NCBI GenBank assembly: GCA_017937385.1
Contig: JAGBDR010000016.1
Location: 45,803-109,802 of the forward strand
From: Parabacteroides sp.
GTDB lineage: Bacteria > Bacteroidota > Bacteroidia > Bacteroidales > Tannerellaceae
Direction: 5' to 3'
DNA: 64,000 bases
This document shows, piece by piece, positions 51,004 through 60,150 of this stretch (positions within the stretch are counted from its first letter, which is position 1; every line of letters begins with the position of its first letter). The position numbers and the translations under genes were made by a program. The notes under the pieces are model-generated. The model was not told the origin of the DNA and made no database searches. It saw nothing but the letters and a program-made list of their open reading frames with translations.

Positions 51004-51945
51004 ATGATACACGAACACGATCACGAATGTGAATGTGGATGCGGGCATCATCATCACGATGAAGATACCGAACATCTCCACACCAACAAATACCAGCAGG
51101 CATTCGCTAAATTCGAGACTGCCGGCACGACAGAGGAGGTTGCTGAACGAGTAAAGGCATTGCTTGGAAAACACGGAAACGACAACTTCACACCCGCTGT
51201 TTTGAAGCAAATTCACGGTTTCATCGACTTGACTTCCCTTACCAGCATCGATACGAAAGAGAGTATCTGGAAGTTGGTCGATAAAGTAAATGATTTCGAG
51301 GGAACTCGCCCCGATGTACCCAACGTGGCCGCTATCTGCACCTATCCCCTATTCGTGGAAACGGTAAAAGAGGCCCTCTCCGCACAGGAGGTAAAGATTG
51401 CCTCCGTCGCAGGCGGTTTCCCCTCCTCGCAGACTTTCATGGAAGTAAAGATTGCCGAGACGGCTATGGCTGTCATGCAGGGAGCCGATGAAATCGATGT
51501 GGTCATGAACTTAGGCTATTTCCTTGAAGAAAACTATGACGAGCTGACCGAAGAGATTCAGGAAATCAAAGAGAGCTGCCGGGATGCCAAACTAAAGGTC
51601 ATCCTCGAAACAGGCGCCCTTCAGACACCCGAAAGCATACAGAAAGCGGCGATCCTCGCGGTCTATTCCGGTGCGGATTTCATCAAGACATCGACCGGAA
51701 AAGGCTATCCGGGTGCCACTCCGGAAGCTGTCTACACGATGTGCCAAGTACTGAAAAAGTACCATTCCATCACAGGAAAGCGTGTCGGCATTAAAGTCGC
51801 AGGCGGTGTCCGTACGGCAGAAGAAGCGGTTCGTTTCTATACCATCGTCAAGGAAGTATTAGGAGACGCCTGGTTGAACAAAGAGCTGTTCCGTATAGGA
51901 GCCAGCAGTCTGGTGGAAGATATCGAACACCGTTTGGGGAAATAA
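51004..51945 (+). CDS. deoC: Deoxyribose-phosphate aldolase with His/Cys-rich N-terminal leader
   Basis: The catalytic part is a standard DeoC: SIDLTSL-like FIDLTSLTSID, Asp165 in DEIDVVMNLG, Schiff-base Lys228 in FIKTSTGKGYPG and the second Lys in GIKVAGGVRTAEEA. It splits 2-deoxyribose 5-phosphate into glyceraldehyde 3-phosphate and acetaldehyde. The first 26 residues are unusual: they contain nine His and three Cys (MIHEHDHECECGCGHHHHDE and on), a likely metal-binding leader, and no other in-frame ATG occurs before the catalytic domain, so it is not a mis-called start. It ends the uvrC operon; a strong hairpin follows at 51951. Confidence 0.93.
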   Translation: MIHEHDHECECGCGHHHHDEDTEHLHTNKYQQAFAKFETAGTTEEVAERVKALLGKHGNDNFTPAVLKQIHGFIDLTSLTSIDTKESIWKLVDKVNDFEGTRPDVPNVAAICTYPLFVETVKEALSAQEVKIASVAGGFPSSQTFMEVKIAETAMAVMQGADEIDVVMNLGYFLEENYDELTEEIQEIKESCRDAKLKVILETGALQTPESIQKAAILAVYSGADFIKTSTGKGYPGATPEAVYTMCQVLKKYHSITGKRVGIKVAGGVRTAEEAVRFYTIVKEVLGDAWLNKELFRIGASSLVEDIEHRLGK

Positions 51946-51950
51946 AAGCA

Positions 51951-51988
51951 ATCTTCCCGATTATTAACAAACAGATAATCGGGAAGAT
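51951..51988 (+). terminator. Hairpin downstream of deoC
   Basis: ATCTTCCCGATTAT and ATAATCGGGAAGAT form a perfect 14-bp stem around a ten-base loop six bases after the deoC stop codon. There is no long T-run, so it may act as a rho-assisted terminator or stabilise the 3' end. Confidence 0.65.
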
Positions 51989-52011
51989 ACCATACTCTCA
52001 GATTGTTTTTG

Positions 52012-52019
52012 TATATTTG
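52012..52019 (+). promoter_or_regulatory. -7 promoter box for the second Rpn nuclease gene
   Basis: TATATTTG, 29 bases before the ATG at 52049. Confidence 0.5.
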
Positions 52020-52048
52020 TTGCAAATAACTAAACCAACTGAATCATT

Positions 52049-53119
52049 ATGAGATATCTTGATCCAAAAGCAGACCTTACTTTCAAACGAGTTTTCGGTG
52101 AACACCCAGACTTGGTGATGAGTTTTTTGAATGCTCTCTTACCTTTGGAAACAGGGCAAGAAATCACCTCTATCGAATACCTGCCGGTAGAATTAGTACC
52201 AGATAATCCTTTACGCAAGAATAGTATCGTAGATGTGCGTTGCCGTGACAAGCAAGGACGGATCTTTTTGGTGGAGATGCAAATGATTTGGTCGCCTGAA
52301 TTTAAGCAAAGAGTATTATTCAATGCCTCCAAAGCATACGTGCGCCAATTGAATGTAGGAGAACAATATGAACTACTTCAACCTGTCTATTCACTCAATC
52401 TTGTGAATGACATTTTTGAGTTGGATTTACCGGAAGAATTTTACCATTACTATCGCTTAGTACATGTGGAGCATACTGAAAAAGTAATCGAAGGGTTACA
52501 TTTGGTCTTTGTTGAACTTCCGAAATTCACCCCACATAATTATAGTGAAAAAAGGATGCAGGTTCTTTGGTTGCGTTATCTTACAGAAATTAATGAACGA
52601 ACTCGTGAAGTTCCTGCAGAACTTCTTGCCAATCCTGAATTGAAAAAGGCGGTAAACGCTTTAGAAGAATCCGCTTTTACCGATGCACAATTGGCTGGAT
52701 ATGAAAAGTTCTGGGATATCATCAGCGTAGAAAAAACGCTGTATGGAAGTGCTGAACGCAGAGGAATGGCTAAAGGCATGGCTAAAGGAATAGCTAAAGG
52801 CTTGGAAGAAGGGCTAAAAAAAGGGTTAGAACAAGGATTAGAACAAGGCTTTGAAAAAGGTGTGAAACAGGGTATTGAAAAAGGAATAGAACAAGGAGTG
52901 AAGCAAGGTATTGAGCAAGGTGTAAAACAGGGAATAGAACAGGGCATTGAGCAAGGAATTAAAAAAGGAATTGAACAAGGAATAGAACAAGGCATTGAAA
53001 AAGGCAAAGCCGAAGCAATAAAAGATATCGCCCGCAATATGAAAAAGGCCGGTATTCCAAACACGATCATCACACAGAGTACAGGTCTTTCAGACAATGA
53101 AATCTCTAAACTTTTATAG
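52049..53119 (+). CDS. Rpn-family PD-(D/E)XK nuclease with 20-unit repeat tail, copy 2
   Basis: The first ~235 residues align closely with the gene at 29119 (MRYLDPKADLTFKRVFGEHP) and keep Asp62, Glu76 and Gln78. The tail differs: twenty four-residue units ending in Gly (MAKG, LEQG, IEQG, VKQG, IKKG and similar), then a helical C-terminus GIPNTIITQSTGLSDNEISKLL. The tail is polar with a regular small residue, which suggests an extended or helical spacer. Several ATG codons occur at and inside the repeat (52766, 52778), relevant to internal translation of a short inhibitor as in E. coli Rpn loci. Compared with copy 1 the base composition is more AT-rich, so the two have diverged. Confidence 0.85.
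   Translation: MRYLDPKADLTFKRVFGEHPDLVMSFLNALLPLETGQEITSIEYLPVELVPDNPLRKNSIVDVRCRDKQGRIFLVEMQMIWSPEFKQRVLFNASKAYVRQLNVGEQYELLQPVYSLNLVNDIFELDLPEEFYHYYRLVHVEHTEKVIEGLHLVFVELPKFTPHNYSEKRMQVLWLRYLTEINERTREVPAELLANPELKKAVNALEESAFTDAQLAGYEKFWDIISVEKTLYGSAERRGMAKGMAKGIAKGLEEGLKKGLEQGLEQGFEKGVKQGIEKGIEQGVKQGIEQGVKQGIEQGIEQGIKKGIEQGIEQGIEKGKAEAIKDIARNMKKAGIPNTIITQSTGLSDNEISKLL
52763..53002 (+). repeat. In-frame 12-bp tandem repeat in the Rpn copy 2 gene
   Basis: Twenty degenerate 12-bp units of the type GGAATAGAACAA span exactly 240 bp and encode the xxxG repeat. The number of units is more than twice that in copy 1. Confidence 0.9.
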
Positions 53120-53172
53120 CCCGTTTCTGCCCAACACAAAGAAAGAAATAGTGTTTTACAACGTACAGGACA

Positions 53173-54147
53173 CTATTTCTCCCGCTCTATGACATAGTCT
53201 GCCAAAGCGAGCAACCCCTCGCGTGCCTCCGATTGAGGGAGTGTCTTCAATACCTCTACTGCCTTGTCGCGATAGGTCCGCATCTGTTGTTCGGCATATT
53301 CGATACCACCGTTCGCTTTGGCAAAATCTATCAGTCGGTCGATATTTTTGGTGGTAAAATCTTTCTTTTGGATAATATGAAGGCAATGATCTGTTTCCTC
53401 CCTCCTGCCCGTCCGCAAAGCGTACAACAAAGGAAGCGTCACTTTCCCCTCCCGGATATCGTTGCCGGTCGGTTTGCCGATATTCGCCTCTTTGAAATAG
53501 TCGAAGATGTCGTCTTTGATTTGGAAACAGTATCCTAAATATTCACCGAACTCACGGCATTTTTCTACCATTTCACCGGAGGCTCCGGCAGAAATGGAAC
53601 CGATCTCGGCACAAGCGGAAAGCAACATGGCCGTTTTTTTCCGTATCACTTGCATATAACAAGATTCATCGATGATACTTTCTTCAGCCGTTTCCAATTG
53701 TTTGATCTCCCCTTCCGAAAGGTCACGGCCCAAGTTGGAAACAATTCCGATGATTTGCAGATTTCCTGTCTGGATAGAACGGATCAACGCGGTGGAAAGG
53801 ACATAATCGCCGACTAAAACAGAAATACGGTTGTCGAATATGGCATTCAGGGAGGGAACACCGCGACGCTGTTTCGTCTCATCGACCACATCATCGTGGA
53901 TCAGCGTGGCAGTGTGAAGCAATTCCAGCAAAACAGCCGAATTAATCGTATTGTCCGTTATCTGTCCGCACGCTTTAGCCGCCAAAAGCACCAACAAAGG
54001 GCGGATATGTTTCCCGCTCGCATTCAGTATCTGGTCAATGGCTGACTGCAAACGGTTTGTCTCGCTTCGCAACGAAGCGGCAAACTCTTCATTAAAACGT
54101 TTAAACTCTACGGCAACCGGTTGTTCTATTTTATTTCTATCCTTCAT
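53173..54147 (-). CDS. Polyprenyl diphosphate synthase (long-chain trans-isoprenyl)
   Basis: The ATG at 54145-54147 gives 324 residues. The first Asp-rich motif DDVVD lies in LIHDDVVDETKQRRG, the second DDIFD in QIKDDIFDYF, with GKHIRPLL near the start. Members of this length in Bacteroidales make the octaprenyl-like side chain of menaquinone from farnesyl diphosphate and isopentenyl diphosphate (ispB-like). The 24-residue extension to 54219 crosses the -7 box at 54173-54166 and was rejected. It is divergent from polA with under 100 bp between them. Confidence 0.9.
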   Translation of the reverse strand: MKDRNKIEQPVAVEFKRFNEEFAASLRSETNRLQSAIDQILNASGKHIRPLLVLLAAKACGQITDNTINSAVLLELLHTATLIHDDVVDETKQRRGVPSLNAIFDNRISVLVGDYVLSTALIRSIQTGNLQIIGIVSNLGRDLSEGEIKQLETAEESIIDESCYMQVIRKKTAMLLSACAEIGSISAGASGEMVEKCREFGEYLGYCFQIKDDIFDYFKEANIGKPTGNDIREGKVTLPLLYALRTGRREETDHCLHIIQKKDFTTKNIDRLIDFAKANGGIEYAEQQMRTYRDKAVEVLKTLPQSEAREGLLALADYVIEREK

Positions 54148-54165
54148 AATCGATCCTAAGATGCG

Positions 54166-54173
54166 CAAAAGTA
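54166..54173 (-). promoter_or_regulatory. -7 promoter box for the polyprenyl synthase gene
   Basis: The minus strand reads TACTTTTG 19 bases before the start codon at 54147. Confidence 0.45.
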
Positions 54174-54246
54174 ACAAAAAGTATTGAGTAAGCGAGTTTT
54201 TTCGTACATTTACCGACAATTGTCACCCTAAAACGTGTTAAAAGAG

Positions 54247-57072
54247 ATGAAGTTATTCCTTATAGATGCTTATGCATTGATTTATCGGTCCTACTACGCT
54301 TTCATCAAGAATCCGCGTATCAACTCCAAAGGTATGAACACTTCGGCCATCTTTGGCTTTATCAACAGCTTGGAAGATGTCCTGAAACGTGAGAACCCGA
54401 CCCATATTGCTGTTGCCTTCGACCCGAAAGGCCCGACTTTCCGTCACGAAGCTTACGAGCAATACAAAGCACAACGGGAAGAGACTCCGGAGGACATCCG
54501 CAAGTCGATCCCCTTTATCAAAGAGATCATAGAGGCTTACAAGATCCCGATATTGGAAGTACCGCGTTATGAGGCCGACGATGTGATCGGAACGATTGCC
54601 AAGCAAGCCGAAAAGGAGGGTTTCGAAGTGTATATGATGACACCGGACAAAGACTATGGCCAGTTGGTTTCCGAACATATATTCATGTACCGTCCCCGCT
54701 TCGGTGGCGACTACGAGACGATGGGCGTCCCCGAAATATTGGGCAAATACGGCCTGACATCGGTCGACCAGGTGATCGATCTTTTAGGACTGATGGGCGA
54801 CAGTGCCGACAACATTCCTGGATGTCCAGGTGTCGGTGAAAAGACCGCCCAGAAGTTATTGACCGAATTCGGAACGATCGAAAATCTTTTGGAGAACACC
54901 GACCAGCTGAAAGGTTCCCTCCAAAAGAAGGTCACGGAAAACCAGGAACAGATTCGTTTCTCCAAATTTTTGGCAGCCATTAAGACGGATGTCCCGATCC
55001 GGTTCGACGCAGCCCAATGCATCCGGGAAAAGCCGAACAAGGAACGTCTGGTGGAGATTTACACGGAATTGGAATTTAAAACATTTATTAACAAGATAAA
55101 CGAAGTGCCAGCTACAAAAGCCAAAACGGAGTTCAAAGCAGCTCCGGCCTCGGCAAAAAGCGGTACAAAGAAAAAAGCGGCTCCCACAGGTCCGATTCAA
55201 GGCTCGCTCTTTGAAGAATTTGCGGCCGAACCTACGGATGTTCCCAAATATTCGGCTCTCGCGGACTTAAAGTCAACCTCTCATGTTTATCATCTTGTTG
55301 ACACAGAGGAGAAAAGATGCGAATTAGGGCGGTTTTTGAGCGAACAGGATTTTTTTGCTTTTGACACGGAAACAGACAGCATAGACCCGTTGAAGGCTGG
55401 ATTGGTCGGAATGTCGTTCGCCGTCAAGGAGAACGAAGCCTGGTATGTCCCGGTCCCGGCCACTCGTGAAGAAGCGGACAAAGTGCTTGCCCACTTCTCC
55501 CCTGCCCTGCAAAATCCGAAATCACTCAAGATCGGACAGAACATCAAATTCGATATCCTCGTCGTCCGCAAATATGGAATCCGGGTAGCCGGTCCTCTGT
55601 TCGACACGATGATCGCCCATTACCTCCTGAATCCGGAATTGCGCCACGGTATGGACTACTTGGCGGAAACATACCTTAAATATAAAACGGTGCACATCGA
55701 GGAACTGATCGGCCCGAAAGGGAAAAAGCAACTCTCCATGCGCGACGTTCCGGTTGTCCAGGTGGCCGAATATGCGGCCGAGGATGCAGATGTTACGCTT
55801 AAGCTGAAAAACTATTTTGCCCCCTATTTAGAAAAAGAAGGGCTCGAATCGCTTTTCTATGACATCGAGATGCCTTTAATATATGTATTGGCCGAAATGG
55901 AACATACGGGAGTGACGCTCGACATCGTCGCTTTGAAACAATCGTCCGAAGAACTGACAGCCGCACTCAAGCAGTTGGAGAAAGAGATCTACGAACTGGC
56001 AGGCATGAAGTTCAACATCAATTCCACCCGCCAGGTCGGGGAAGTCCTTTTCGACCATCTCAAAATAGAGGGAAAAGCCAAAAAGACGAAGACCGGAAGC
56101 TACAGCACCAATGAAGAGATCTTGGAGAAAATGCGTTCCAAACATCCCATCGTAGGAAAGCTACTCGAATATCGCGGACTGAAGAAGTTGCTCAGTACCT
56201 ATATCGACGCACTGCCCGAGCTGATCAATCCGGAGACCGGCAAGATTCATACGTCCTACAACCAGGCCGTCACCTCGACCGGCCGTCTCAGTTCCACCAA
56301 CCCGAACCTGCAGAACATTCCGGTGCGCGACGAATTAGGACGTGAAATCCGAAAAGCCTTTACCGCCGAAAACGAAGACTGCGTGTTCTTCTCTGCCGAC
56401 TATTCGCAGATCGAACTCCGCATCATGGCTCATCTCAGCCAGGATGCCCACATGATAGAAGCTTTCCGGAGCGGAGCCGACATTCATGCTGCCACCGCTG
56501 CCAAAATATACGGCGTGCCGGTCGAAGAGGTCACTTCCGATATGCGCAGGAAAGCAAAAACCGCCAATTTCGGTATCATCTACGGTATCTCCGTCTTCGG
56601 GCTGGCCGAACGGTTGAACATCCCCCGCGCAGAATCGAAAGAGCTGATCGAAGGCTACTTCAAGACCTATCCGGGCATTCGGGCCTACATGGACGAAAGC
56701 ATTGCGGTCGCAAAAGAAAAAGGATATGTCGAAACCATTTACAAGCGCAAACGCTTCCTGCCGGACATCAATTCCCACAACGCTATCGTACGGGGATATG
56801 CCGAGCGAAACGCCATCAACGCACCGATCCAAGGCAGTGCTGCCGACATCATCAAGGTGGCCATGATCCGCATCTTCAACCGCTTCGAAACCGAAGGCCT
56901 GAAGAGTAAAATGATCCTGCAAGTACACGACGAACTGAACTTCAACGTCTACAAGGACGAACAGGAAAAAGTGAAACAGATCGTACTGGAAGAAATGGAA
57001 GGCGCCATCCAATTGCAAGTCCCGCTGATCGCCGACTATGGCGAAGGGGTGAACTGGCTGGAGGCACATTAA
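54247..57072 (+). CDS. polA: DNA polymerase I
   Basis: A 941-residue Pol I with all three activities. Residues 1-290 are the 5'-3' exonuclease (MKLFLIDAYALIYRSYYAF, YEADDVIG, LMGDSADNIPG). A charged linker (about 290-330) leads to the 3'-5' exonuclease, which keeps the catalytic pair in FDTETD (Asp373, Glu375), so proofreading should be active. The polymerase domain has STGRLSSTNPNLQNIP, FFSADYSQIELRIMAH (motif A), RRKAKTANFGIIYG (motif B) and LQVHDEL (motif C). A GTG at 54235 could add four residues; I prefer the ATG at 54247. A TACATTTA at 54205 is a fair -7 box. Confidence 0.96.
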   Translation: MKLFLIDAYALIYRSYYAFIKNPRINSKGMNTSAIFGFINSLEDVLKRENPTHIAVAFDPKGPTFRHEAYEQYKAQREETPEDIRKSIPFIKEIIEAYKIPILEVPRYEADDVIGTIAKQAEKEGFEVYMMTPDKDYGQLVSEHIFMYRPRFGGDYETMGVPEILGKYGLTSVDQVIDLLGLMGDSADNIPGCPGVGEKTAQKLLTEFGTIENLLENTDQLKGSLQKKVTENQEQIRFSKFLAAIKTDVPIRFDAAQCIREKPNKERLVEIYTELEFKTFINKINEVPATKAKTEFKAAPASAKSGTKKKAAPTGPIQGSLFEEFAAEPTDVPKYSALADLKSTSHVYHLVDTEEKRCELGRFLSEQDFFAFDTETDSIDPLKAGLVGMSFAVKENEAWYVPVPATREEADKVLAHFSPALQNPKSLKIGQNIKFDILVVRKYGIRVAGPLFDTMIAHYLLNPELRHGMDYLAETYLKYKTVHIEELIGPKGKKQLSMRDVPVVQVAEYAAEDADVTLKLKNYFAPYLEKEGLESLFYDIEMPLIYVLAEMEHTGVTLDIVALKQSSEELTAALKQLEKEIYELAGMKFNINSTRQVGEVLFDHLKIEGKAKKTKTGSYSTNEEILEKMRSKHPIVGKLLEYRGLKKLLSTYIDALPELINPETGKIHTSYNQAVTSTGRLSSTNPNLQNIPVRDELGREIRKAFTAENEDCVFFSADYSQIELRIMAHLSQDAHMIEAFRSGADIHAATAAKIYGVPVEEVTSDMRRKAKTANFGIIYGISVFGLAERLNIPRAESKELIEGYFKTYPGIRAYMDESIAVAKEKGYVETIYKRKRFLPDINSHNAIVRGYAERNAINAPIQGSAADIIKVAMIRIFNRFETEGLKSKMILQVHDELNFNVYKDEQEKVKQIVLEEMEGAIQLQVPLIADYGEGVNWLEAH

Positions 57073-57110
57073 TCCCAAACTTCAATTATAAACATCTTTC
57101 TCTAATCGAC

Positions 57111-58277
57111 ATGAAATATCTCATTCTATTCTCTATCATATCGCTCGTTTGCTCATGTAGGCAAACGAGCGACGGCATACAGTCGCAACTAATTGTCGCC
57201 GACCTCACCCAAGATTATCCGCCAAAAAGAATTGAGCTGCAAGACATTGCCGACATAACATACATTCCATTAGCAACTGCCGACTCCATGCTTGTCAATT
57301 CCGACTTTTCCGTCGTTTCAAACGACGGTATAGTAGTAAGAGGGGGAAAAATCGGTGAAATCCTTCTGTTCGACAAACAGGGACAAACCTTACAAGGCCG
57401 TATATGCAGGAGAGGACAAGGACCGGAAGAATATACCGCCATCATCCACAACATCGTGGACTGGGAGCGAAAAGAGGTTTTCATTGGCGACTACAAAAGC
57501 CTCAAAGTGTACGATTTTCAGGGGAATTACCTCCGCACACTGATAAGGGACAACGACATGATGATGTTGGATATAGGCAACCTGAATCGCGACTATCTCC
57601 TATGCGGTTATAACAACAGCGGTTCGGAAGAACCTTATCAACCCTACTTCTCCCTCTCCAAAGAGAACGGGAAAACCGACACCCTCACTATCGAGATTCC
57701 CCGTTTCATTGCCAGCAACCGAAAAGTGGAGTGGGATGACGGATATGTTACGGACGCTTACGGTTACCTGCCGAATCTCTATAAGTGCGCCGACAAGATC
57801 TATCTGACAAACGTCGCATTAGATACCATCTTCGCCATCCAACCCGACCAAACACGCATACCGGTTATGATTCCGCTCCAAGCTCCAACCCAAGACGAAG
57901 AGGCTCCCCTCCTCTACCTGAGGGGTATAAACGACCATTATGCCTGGACCAGGAAGATGCCCCGCCATGTGAAAGTCCAATTAAGCAACATGATGAACGA
58001 CCCCAGTTTTTTAGAAAAAACCTATATGTACGATCGCCATACTGGTGAATGGTTCGAACCTATCTACCGTAACCGTGCCATCAGCAACCGCAAAATGGAT
58101 CCTAAATTCATCAACACAACCTCCGTCCCTTACGGCTATGGCCTGATTATACTAAATGCGATGGATTTGGTAGAAGCCTACGAAAACAACCAAATAACAG
58201 ATGAAAAATTGAAAAACATTGCTTCCAAACTTCAGGAAGAAGACAACCCTGTATTAATGTTGTTGAAGTTTAAAGGA
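57111..58277 (+). CDS. Six-bladed beta-propeller lipoprotein (BF3164-like)
   Basis: A short lipoprotein signal (MKYLILFSIISLVCSC) gives an acylated Cys near residue 14-16. The rest is a beta-propeller of the BF3164-like type common in Bacteroides: QDIADITYIPLATADSMLV, GKIGEILLFDKQGQTL, CRRGQGPEEY and NYLRTLIRDNDM. These lipoproteins are abundant in gut Bacteroidales; their function is unknown, and the propeller may bind peptide or glycan. It follows polA by 38 bp, but the functions are unrelated. A related propeller, fused to a TonB domain, is at 61822. The stop is at 58278-58280. Confidence 0.8.
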
Positions 58278-58294
58278 TAAACAGGACGAGGGTG

Positions 58295-58327
58295 TGTCGA
58301 AAGGCGCCTACAGCGCTTTTTGACACA
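58295..58327. repeat. Solo REP-like palindrome
   Basis: GTGTCGAAAGGCGCCTACAG followed by CGCTTTTTGACAC is itself an imperfect palindrome and matches the units at 11591, 11767, 11817 and 40422. It lies 15 bp after the propeller gene stop. Confidence 0.85.
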
Positions 58328-58630
58328 GTGCCAATACCATATCGTAATTGTTAAAACTGACAATAACCCCAATCGGGCCGTTTTTTCTATTTGGAGTGAA
58401 ATACTGAACGATTTCTACCTGACTTTTTTCTCTTTTAAATCCATTTGAAGAAACATTCCATCAAATGAGGCCGGCAACTCATCGGAAAACAGCCTCTTTT
58501 TGTCATTAAAAAACCGACAATCCTACCATTGTGAAAAAGCTAAACTCCCGGAGAATCGCTTGTAGCCAACAAAAGTTTCCACCGCTCCGAATATTTCAAA
58601 AGAAAATTACTCCTTTTCTGCCATGAGGAG

Positions 58631-58750
58631 GGACTTCATCGCCCTGACGACCGTCCTCATCGCCCTGAAGTCGGACTTCACTACTCCCGGCCCGGCACTT
58701 CATGGTGATGAAGTCCGACTTCACGATAAAAAACTGCGCACTTCATGACA
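58631..58750. repeat. Phased 21-22 bp array of ACTTCA boxes
   Basis: The word CTTCA (CCTCA once) starts at 58634, 58655, 58676, 58698, 58719 and 58741, steps of 21, 21, 22, 21 and 22 bp. Two units also share ATCGCCCTGA, and complementary words (GAAGTCGGACTTC, ATGAAGTCCGACTTC) form palindromes. Layout and step match the ATGCCCAT arrays but the word is different. Confidence 0.8.
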
Positions 58751-58981
58751 GGATCCCCATTTGAGTCCATGCAAAACCGGTATTTAGGGTATTCTTAAAA
58801 GGATGTATTTTGTTGTTAACAAAACAATATTATACAATAACCTCGCCGATTTATTGATTTCTGACAAAGGAATATAAGAACGTAGAAAACATATTTTGCT
58901 CTTCTGTTCTTTTGTCTGCCCTTCCTCTATGCGTGGTCTTGATTTTTATTTAGCTTACATAGAAATCGAAGGTTTTTTATG

Positions 58982-58989
58982 TAAATTTG
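58982..58989 (+). promoter_or_regulatory. -7 promoter box for ychF
   Basis: TAAATTTG, 36 bases before the ATG at 59026. Confidence 0.5.
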
Positions 58990-59025
58990 CCTCACGAAAA
59001 TAACAAAACAATATATACATCTATT

Positions 59026-60129
59026 ATGGCATTACAATGTGGCATCGTAGGACTTCCCAATGTGGGCAAGTCCACTCTTTTCAATTGCTTGTCGAATGCA
59101 AAAGCACAGTCGGCTAACTTCCCGTTCTGTACGATTGAACCCAATGTCGGCGTGATCACCGTACCTGACGAACGTTTGAACAAGTTAGCGGAAATCGAAC
59201 ATCCCCAGCGGGTCATCCCGACTACGGTGGAAATCGTGGACATCGCCGGCCTCGTCAAAGGCGCCAGCAAAGGGGAAGGATTGGGAAACAAGTTCCTTGC
59301 CAATATCCGCGAGACAGATGCGATCTTGCATGTGTTGCGTTGTTTCGACGATGACAATATCGTCCATGTAGACGGCCGTGTCGATCCGGTGCGCGACAAG
59401 GAGATCATCGACGCCGAATTGCAGATCAAGGACTTGGAAACTATCGAAAGCCGGATCGCCAAAGTACAGAAACAGGCCCAGACCGGCGGCGACAAACAGG
59501 CAAAAATCGCTTATGAGGTACTTTGCCGATACAAGGAAGCGTTGGAACAGGGCAAAAGCGCCCGTACCGTCACCTTTGAAACGAAAGACGAACAGAAGAT
59601 CGCACACGATCTGTTCCTGTTGACCGATAAGCCGGTAATGTATGTCTGCAACGTAGACGAAGCAAGTGCCGTCAACGGCAATAAATATGTGGAAGCCGTC
59701 CGTGAAGCCGTGAAAGATGAAGGCGCGGAAATCCTGATTGTGGCTGCCAAAATCGAAAGTGAAATCGCCGAGTTCGACACCTACGAAGAACGTCAGATGT
59801 TCCTGCAAGAGATCGGTTTGGAAGAATCCGGTGTCGCCCGCCTGATCAAGTCGGCCTACAAGCTCCTGAACCTGCAAACCTTCCTGACGGCCGGTCCTGA
59901 TGAATGCCGCGCTTGGACTTTCCATAAAGGCTGGAAAGCTCCGCAATGTGCCGGTGTGATCCATACCGACTTCGAGAAAGGTTTTATCCGTGCCGAAGTC
60001 ATCAAGTATGAAGATTACATCTCCTACGGTTCGGAAACGGCCGTGAAAGAGGCTGGGAAGATGAGTGTCGAAGGAAAAGAATACATTGTGCAGGACGGTG
60101 ATATCATGCACTTCCGGTTCAATGTCTAA
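59026..60129 (+). CDS. ychF: Redox-regulated ATPase/GTPase YchF
   Basis: The ATG at 59026 starts MALQCGIVGLPNVGKSTLFN, the P-loop of the Obg-related YchF group, followed by PFCTIEPNVGV, DIAGLVKGASKGEGLGNKFL and the C-terminal TGS domain (TAGPDECRAWTFHKG to GDIMHFRFNV). The 367-residue length is standard. YchF binds ATP better than GTP and associates with ribosomes. The 13-residue extension to 58987 was rejected because it begins inside the -7 box. The PHP lipoprotein gene starts 21 bp downstream, so read-through is likely. Confidence 0.95.
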   Translation: MALQCGIVGLPNVGKSTLFNCLSNAKAQSANFPFCTIEPNVGVITVPDERLNKLAEIEHPQRVIPTTVEIVDIAGLVKGASKGEGLGNKFLANIRETDAILHVLRCFDDDNIVHVDGRVDPVRDKEIIDAELQIKDLETIESRIAKVQKQAQTGGDKQAKIAYEVLCRYKEALEQGKSARTVTFETKDEQKIAHDLFLLTDKPVMYVCNVDEASAVNGNKYVEAVREAVKDEGAEILIVAAKIESEIAEFDTYEERQMFLQEIGLEESGVARLIKSAYKLLNLQTFLTAGPDECRAWTFHKGWKAPQCAGVIHTDFEKGFIRAEVIKYEDYISYGSETAVKEAGKMSVEGKEYIVQDGDIMHFRFNV

Positions 60130-60150
60130 TCTTTCAAAAGCAAAAGCGAC

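Larger units (their letters stand above)
58281..59025. other. 745-bp intergenic region with repeats
   Basis: No gene is seen. It contains a REP-like unit (58295-58327), AT-rich spacer, the CTTCA phased array (58631-58750) and the ychF promoter box (58982). Confidence 0.7.
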
